DNA of 9,813 nt, taken from positions 1 to 9,813 of the forward strand of contig DMYC01000423.1 in the NCBI GenBank assembly GCA_003482695.1, read 5' to 3'. A program made the translations under genes and the position numbers. The number at the start of each line of letters is the position of its first letter. The first letter of the stretch is position 1. The stretch is from Clostridiales bacterium UBA8960. Its GTDB lineage: Bacteria; Bacillota; Clostridia; Peptostreptococcales; Acidaminobacteraceae. Shown one piece after another: positions 5,705 through 9,813 of this stretch. The notes below the pieces were generated by a model. It made no database searches and was not told the origin of the DNA. It saw only the letters and a list, made by a program, of their open reading frames with translations.

Positions 5705-6964
5705 CTATATTGTTAGACTATCAAGCAAGAAGCGCTCCGCTTCTTCGTTCCAAAGACCAGAATGTTTTGCGACAAGCTCATGGAGCCTTTTGAATAAAGG
5801 ATCCGATTGACCAAGTTCTTCGAAGTCATCAATCGCTGTCAACGGCATTTCAATATGATTGTAGATCAGTTTCTTTCCGCCAGGTATCAGTGGCAAGCGC
5901 TCAATCGCATCTATTGCCGCATCCATACCACCAATATGGGTCAACATGACCGACGGATTAATCAATCCTTTGGCGGACATATCAAGTGCCTCTTTGAGGT
6001 CGTCCGTGTTGCCACCTGTTGATCCCATAATGTGAGTGTTGCTATAATGCACATTATATAAGTTGATTGAAGCGCTAAAACCGTGATCTGTCGGACCAGC
6101 AAAGAAATTCATGCAACCATCTTTCGCGAGGAGCTGATCGCCTTGTAAAACGAGCGCTTCAACTGGTGCATATACAAAAACGTCATCAAAACCATACCCC
6201 TCAGTTAACCCCATCAGGTGTGCGACAGGATCGGAATAAGCCGCAGTATTTACATAGTAAAGGTCGACGCCAGCAGCTTTGGCACGCTCTTTGGTGATAA
6301 ACTGTGACGCTCTGGACAAACGATCGTCGTTGATATCTGTCACAACGATCAAACTCGGCTTGTCCTCTATGGCAAGGGCATAATCCACCGCGCCAAGCCC
6401 CATCGGACCTGCGCCACCCATCACCACTAAATTGCCCCCTTTTTTCGTTCCCATGATGTGTTGATACGCACCGGGAACGGTGTGATAATTCGCATGAAAC
6501 CCACCGATGATACATGACATCGGTTCACCAAGTGATGCGCCAAAATAACTGTCGCCCTCGTATATGAGCAGGCATCCAAGCGCCATTACCTCTGGTGGAA
6601 TCACATTATATGTCGCATTCCCTCCAAAATATTGATATGAATACCCTGGCGCATAGGGGCTTCCATTGTAGTTTAGTGCAGGCTGTAAGGAAAACTTTTG
6701 CCCAGCCATAAACTCACCTTTGTATTTGCTGCCGACTTTAATGATTTCGCCAGCCATTTCATGTCCAACGATGACTGGTTTTTCATGCACATCATCCGGC
6801 ACACGTTTGTGATTTGCACCTTGCTTTAGCGCTTTATACGTGGACATGCAAACACTGTCGCAAACCACTTTCACCAAAATCTCATCCTCCTTGATTTCAG
6901 GTAATTCAAACGTTTCTAATCTAAGGTCATCTTGACCGTACATCCTTACCGCTCTCGTTTTCAT
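5705..6964 (-). CDS. Zinc-dependent sugar-phosphate dehydrogenase, SorE-like (MDR family)
   Basis: A 419-residue medium-chain dehydrogenase. The catalytic zinc ligands are probably Cys39 (DSVCMSTYK), His68-Glu69 (GHEMAGEI) and Glu147 (GEPMSC). The structural-zinc lobe with four cysteines seen in many alcohol dehydrogenases is absent. The Rossmann motif is VVMGGAGPMGLGAVDYA (180-196), with Asp210 (VVTDIND) after the second strand suggesting NAD(H). The whole length, including KRVPDD near 53-58, PALNYNGSPYAPGYSY near 95-110 and the C-terminal PLTAIDDFEELG, resembles proteins annotated as L-sorbose-1-phosphate reductase (SorE), which act on the carbon next to the phosphate. Here it would oxidise the hexitol phosphate made by the PTS transporter. 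Its ATG overlaps the stop of the kinase gene by four bases (ATGA), and it has GGAGGAG upstream. The exact substrate is inferred. Confidence 0.88.
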   Translation of the reverse strand: MKTRAVRMYGQDDLRLETFELPEIKEDEILVKVVCDSVCMSTYKALKQGANHKRVPDDVHEKPVIVGHEMAGEIIKVGSKYKGEFMAGQKFSLQPALNYNGSPYAPGYSYQYFGGNATYNVIPPEVMALGCLLIYEGDSYFGASLGEPMSCIIGGFHANYHTVPGAYQHIMGTKKGGNLVVMGGAGPMGLGAVDYALAIEDKPSLIVVTDINDDRLSRASQFITKERAKAAGVDLYYVNTAAYSDPVAHLMGLTEGYGFDDVFVYAPVEALVLQGDQLLAKDGCMNFFAGPTDHGFSASINLYNVHYSNTHIMGSTGGNTDDLKEALDMSAKGLINPSVMLTHIGGMDAAIDAIERLPLIPGGKKLIYNHIEMPLTAIDDFEELGQSDPLFKRLHELVAKHSGLWNEEAERFLLDSLTI

Positions 6965-7908
6965 AGTGAGACTCCTCCGATTTTTTTTATAGTCACTTGT
7001 TGCACATGCGCATTAACCCATTCGAGTGGCGCCGGATTTGTGCCAAGCGTCACCGCAGCACCTGCACTCGTCGCTACCCCCCATCTGAGCATCTGTTCAA
7101 CATCAAAATTTCGAGAAATCGCATGACAGACCGCCCCGACGAAAGCGTCACCTGCACCAACAGAGCTATGCGCTTTTATAGCAAGCGGATCCATTTTATA
7201 GGCTCCCTCTTTGGAACTGTAGTACGCCCCTTGGCTACCCATGGTCACAAAAACATGCTCAATGCCCTTTTCAATGAAATGATCCATCGCACGAACGATT
7301 TCAAGTTCTGATGCCAATGTAGTGCCGAAATAGCGCTCTAGTTCTTCACGATTCGGCTTAATCATATGAGGCATCGCTTCCACTGCCAATTTGAAAGATT
7401 CACCGTCCGCATCCAAAAATACTTTTGCACCTTTCGATTTGGCCAGCTCAATCAACCCGACATAACTGTCTTGGTTTAAATGCTTAGGAATACTGCCTGA
7501 TAATACGATAAGGCAGTCCGAATTGGCCAACTCGCCGATTTTGAACGCGAGACTCATCAGATCGTATTTTGTTACTTCTGGTCCAGGTTCATTGATTTCT
7601 GTTATTTGCCTGCTAGAGCGATCAAATATTTTGAGGTTTGTCCGCGTCTCACCAGAGACAGTCACAAAATCGTTTTCAATGCCTATATCATTCAACCCTT
7701 GTGTGATAAAATGCCCTGCACCACCGGCAACAAACCCGACCGCAATGCTGTCTGACCCTAATGCATTCAATACGCGAGACACATTAATCCCTTTACCACC
7801 GATATCGTGTCTTAATGAAGCGACTTTATTGAGCGACTCAAGATAAAAACAATCCACCTCAATGGTCTTGTCTATCGCAGGATTAAGCGTTACAGTGATG
7901 AGTTTCAT
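6961..7908 (-). CDS. fruK: 1-phosphofructokinase-like PfkB-family kinase
   Basis: A 315-residue ribokinase/PfkB-family sugar kinase, typical of FruK/LacC length. Visible motifs are TLNPAIDKTIEV (7-18) with substrate-binding Asp13, GGKGINVSRVL (37-47), GETRTNLKIFD (86-96), LSGSIP (136-141), KPNREEL (184-190), and SSVGAGDAFVG (248-258) with the catalytic base Asp254. The family phosphorylates fructose 1-phosphate to fructose 1,6-bisphosphate (FruK) or tagatose 6-phosphate (LacC) with ATP in the cytoplasm. FruK is preferred because of the overall similarity and because a SorE-like enzyme next to it could supply a ketose 1-phosphate, but tagatose-6-phosphate kinase cannot be excluded. The start overlaps the stop of the transporter gene by four bases (ATGA), and its own stop overlaps the next start in the same way. 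AGAGGG lies nine bases upstream. Confidence 0.9.
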   Translation of the reverse strand: MKLITVTLNPAIDKTIEVDCFYLESLNKVASLRHDIGGKGINVSRVLNALGSDSIAVGFVAGGAGHFITQGLNDIGIENDFVTVSGETRTNLKIFDRSSRQITEINEPGPEVTKYDLMSLAFKIGELANSDCLIVLSGSIPKHLNQDSYVGLIELAKSKGAKVFLDADGESFKLAVEAMPHMIKPNREELERYFGTTLASELEIVRAMDHFIEKGIEHVFVTMGSQGAYYSSKEGAYKMDPLAIKAHSSVGAGDAFVGAVCHAISRNFDVEQMLRWGVATSAGAAVTLGTNPAPLEWVNAHVQQVTIKKIGGVSL

Positions 7909-9716
7909 AACGCATTTCCCTCTGATGAGAATAAATCGTAAATCAAATCGACGTCATTTGTACGTATGATTTCATCGAGTACACGCTCGTCTTCGATGGC
8001 TTCTGCGATATTCGCAAGGATTTGAATATGCTCATTGCCCATACCCGCGATTCCAATTACGATTTTCGCGACCTTTCCATCACCAAAGCTGACGCCATCT
8101 GGATATTGTACGACAACGATGCCAGAAGCTTTGATTAAATCTTTGACTTCGTTCTCTCCATGTGGAATGGCTACCCCGTTTCCGATATACGTGCTGAATT
8201 TTTTCTCTCTTGATAACATGCCGTTGATATAACCCTCTTCCACATAACCACTACTTAAAAGCAGTTCACCAGCGTGAACAATCGCTTCTTCCATCGTAGT
8301 GGATGGTCTGTTCATAATAATATTGGATTTCATGAGTATTTGATTTGGATGACTCAATGTTTCTACCTCCTTAACAATTTCAAATTTTGATTGAATCAAG
8401 TCGATTAGATCGACGAACTCTTTTTTATCCATAAAGTCTTTTATGCCAATGTGAAGCGCGTTTGGTGATTTGCGTCTCGCCCGGTTCACAAGATCTGTAT
8501 AAGTGATTACGATTTCCGCTTCTAGAGGAAGCATGTCGATGGAAATGTTTTCGACGGGAATTTCTACGCCGCGCTCCCTTGCGATTTTAGTCAAAATTGA
8601 GCTGCCCATCGCACTTGACCCCATGCCTGCATCACAGGCAAAATAAATTTTGCGCACTTTAAAATCGCCGTTATATCCTAGTAACGGATTTTTCTCCTCG
8701 TCTACTTGCCAATCTTTTTTACGTTTCAAAATTAAACTCGCAATCATCGCCGTTACAACAGTCGACAGAAAAATGCCTAAGAGAATGCTGAAAAAATCGA
8801 ATCGATTCGCAAGTGCCATAATGGCAAAAAGGCTTCCAGGAGAAGGCGTCGCCACGAGTCCTGCATCTAAAATCTGGAACACGAAAGTGCCGCTCATACC
8901 ACCTAAAATGACCGCGATAAAAAGTGACGGATTCATGAGTACATATGGAAAATAAATCTCGTGTATTCCCCCAAAAGCATGAATGACCATCGCTGCAGGA
9001 GAAGATTTCTTCGCTGAACCTTTGCTTCGTAACCAATATGCGATGAGAATTCCAAGTCCAGGACCTGGATTGGTTTCAAGCAGAAAGAAGATTGACTTGC
9101 CTTTGCTAAGCACTTCACTAATGCCTATAGGTCCAAGTATGCCGTGGTTCATCGCATTGTTTAGAAAAAGAATTTTACCCGGTTCTATAAAAAGGGCTGA
9201 CAGAAATAGGAGCTTTGAGTCCACAACACGCCCAACACCCATTTCAATCATGAAGTTCAATCCATCAAAGAGTGGCCCTACCGCTTTTAACATGACCACG
9301 GCCAACAGTGCACCTAAAAGCCCTGTCGAAAAATTTGTGCTGAGCATTTCAAAACCTGATGGGATGCGTTTCTTAAGCATCTTATCCATATGCTTCACGA
9401 TCCACCCACATAGCGGGCCTACGAGCATTGCGCCTAGGAACATTGGAACATCGGACCCTACGATCAAACCCATGGTTGCGACCACCGCGACGACACCACC
9501 ACGAGCGCTATCAATGGCTTTCCCGCCAGTATAGGCAATCAGTAAAGGCAATGCGTAAAAAATCATTGGCTCAATCAAAGCACCAATAGAGGCATTCGGT
9601 ATCCAACCATTCGGGTGAAAAAATGTCGTAATGACCCCCCATGCAATGAATGCGCCGATATTGGGCATCACCATTCTACTTAGAAATCGACCAAAAACTT
9701 GAATTTTAGAGTTCAT
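7905..9716 (-). CDS. mtlA: Mannitol-type PTS EIICBA transporter
   Basis: A 603-residue membrane transporter with fused domains in the order IIC-IIB-IIA, as in E. coli MtlA. IIC (about 1-330) is a multi-span channel; the start MNSKIQVFGRFLSRMVMPNI and the sugar-site loop GGIHEIYFPYVLMNP (249-263, Glu253) match MtlA closely. IIB follows with phosphocysteine Cys361 in ACDAGMGSSAMG. IIA (about 465-603) carries phosphohistidine His519 in GVAIPHGENE, and His563 in GNEHIQ. It brings in a hexitol, probably mannitol, and phosphorylates it with phosphate from HPr. ATG 9716 was chosen because it aligns with the MtlA N terminus and has AGAGGTG six bases upstream. An in-frame GTG at 9797 would add 27 residues with no MtlA counterpart, running through an upstream gene. 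It is the first fully visible gene of the operon. Confidence 0.95.
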   Translation of the reverse strand: MNSKIQVFGRFLSRMVMPNIGAFIAWGVITTFFHPNGWIPNASIGALIEPMIFYALPLLIAYTGGKAIDSARGGVVAVVATMGLIVGSDVPMFLGAMLVGPLCGWIVKHMDKMLKKRIPSGFEMLSTNFSTGLLGALLAVVMLKAVGPLFDGLNFMIEMGVGRVVDSKLLFLSALFIEPGKILFLNNAMNHGILGPIGISEVLSKGKSIFFLLETNPGPGLGILIAYWLRSKGSAKKSSPAAMVIHAFGGIHEIYFPYVLMNPSLFIAVILGGMSGTFVFQILDAGLVATPSPGSLFAIMALANRFDFFSILLGIFLSTVVTAMIASLILKRKKDWQVDEEKNPLLGYNGDFKVRKIYFACDAGMGSSAMGSSILTKIARERGVEIPVENISIDMLPLEAEIVITYTDLVNRARRKSPNALHIGIKDFMDKKEFVDLIDLIQSKFEIVKEVETLSHPNQILMKSNIIMNRPSTTMEEAIVHAGELLLSSGYVEEGYINGMLSREKKFSTYIGNGVAIPHGENEVKDLIKASGIVVVQYPDGVSFGDGKVAKIVIGIAGMGNEHIQILANIAEAIEDERVLDEIIRTNDVDLIYDLFSSEGNAL

Positions 9717-9813
9717 ACGCTTCACCTCTGCCAAGGTTTTGTCTAAGCCATCCATGTAAGATTCTCTTAAGAGCCGTTTCAACATGTTGCTTTTCACCAG
9801 ATCTTAAAAGCTC
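9706..9813 (-). CDS. C-terminal end of an upstream gene, possibly a MtlR/BglG-type regulator (start outside window)
   Basis: A minus-strand frame is open from the right edge for 35 codons and stops with TAA at 9706-9708, overlapping the mtlA start by 11 bases. It encodes ELLRSGEKQHVETALKRILH, then GWLRQNLGRGEAYEL at the C terminus. The fragment looks like the final amphipathic helix of a domain, with reasonable codon use. Such a short overlap is normal for operon neighbours and explains why the mtlA ribosome site lies within coding sequence. Mannitol operons of Bacillota often carry a MtlR/BglG-type activator with a C-terminal EIIA-like domain, and the fragment could end such a protein, but the similarity is weak and the identification is a guess. 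Confidence 0.45.
   Translation of the reverse strand, partial: ELLRSGEKQHVETALKRILHGWLRQNLGRGEAYEL
9723..9729 (-). promoter_or_regulatory. Ribosome binding site that fixes the mtlA start
   Basis: AGAGGTG on the minus strand is six bases before ATG 9716. Together with the match to the MtlA N terminus it decides the start of the transporter gene. The site lies inside the end of the upstream reading frame, so translation of the two genes may be coupled. Confidence 0.75.

Noticed and set aside
8983..9534. 183-codon plus-strand frame opposite mtlA
   Set aside because: It is antisense to a well-supported conserved membrane protein, is rich in Pro, Ser, Thr and Arg as antisense shadows often are, and shows no ribosome site or known domain.
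9717..9797. N-terminal extension of mtlA from GTG 9797
   Set aside because: The extra 27 residues have no MtlA counterpart, the start lacks a good ribosome site, and ATG 9716 has AGAGGTG at proper distance. The stretch fits better as the end of an upstream gene.

Overview
The window looks like chromosomal DNA of a moderately AT-rich Bacillota (Firmicutes) bacterium. Supporting signs are strong GGAGG-type ribosome binding sites on most genes, an HPr that carries both His15 and the Ser46 regulatory site, Rho-independent terminators with T tails, and a tRNA with an encoded CCA end. The set of families would fit a Clostridia-like heterotroph, but the genus cannot be fixed from the sequence.

Layout, left to right. 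(1) Bases 1-1402, plus strand: the C-terminal half of a GntP-family permease, then a FabG-like short-chain dehydrogenase 29 bases downstream. Together they look like an uptake-and-oxidation pair for a hydroxy acid, with 3-hydroxybutyrate the leading guess. A terminator follows. (2) Bases 1454-1625: a complete tRNA-Leu(CAA) with its own promoter and a terminator that also works for the convergent gene. (3) Bases 1640-3643, minus strand: a two-gene unit of a pterin-4a-carbinolamine dehydratase and a gamma-glutamyltransferase-like Ntn-hydrolase whose glutamate-binding residues appear replaced. (4) Bases 3676-3730: a large perfect palindrome with an extra third arm, acting as the terminator of the operon to its right and resembling a dispersed REP-type element. 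(5) Bases 3736-9716, minus strand: a tight five-gene sugar phosphotransferase operon, in transcription order mannitol-type EIICBA, FruK-like kinase, SorE-like zinc dehydrogenase, HPr and Enzyme I. (6) Bases 9706-9813: the C-terminal end of another gene that overlaps the start of the EIICBA gene.

How the genes work together. Enzyme I, HPr and EIICBA form a complete phosphorelay from phosphoenolpyruvate to an incoming hexitol, probably mannitol. The classical next enzyme, mannitol-1-phosphate 5-dehydrogenase (MtlD), is not in the window. Its place is taken by a SorE-like dehydrogenase plus a 1-phosphofructokinase-like kinase. The simplest reading is oxidation at the carbon next to the phosphate to give fructose 1-phosphate, then phosphorylation to fructose 1,6-bisphosphate. 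This alternative route is the most interesting idea in the window, but it is an inference. Apart from it, most genes belong to well-known families, and I see no CRISPR array, no transposase and no clear defence system.
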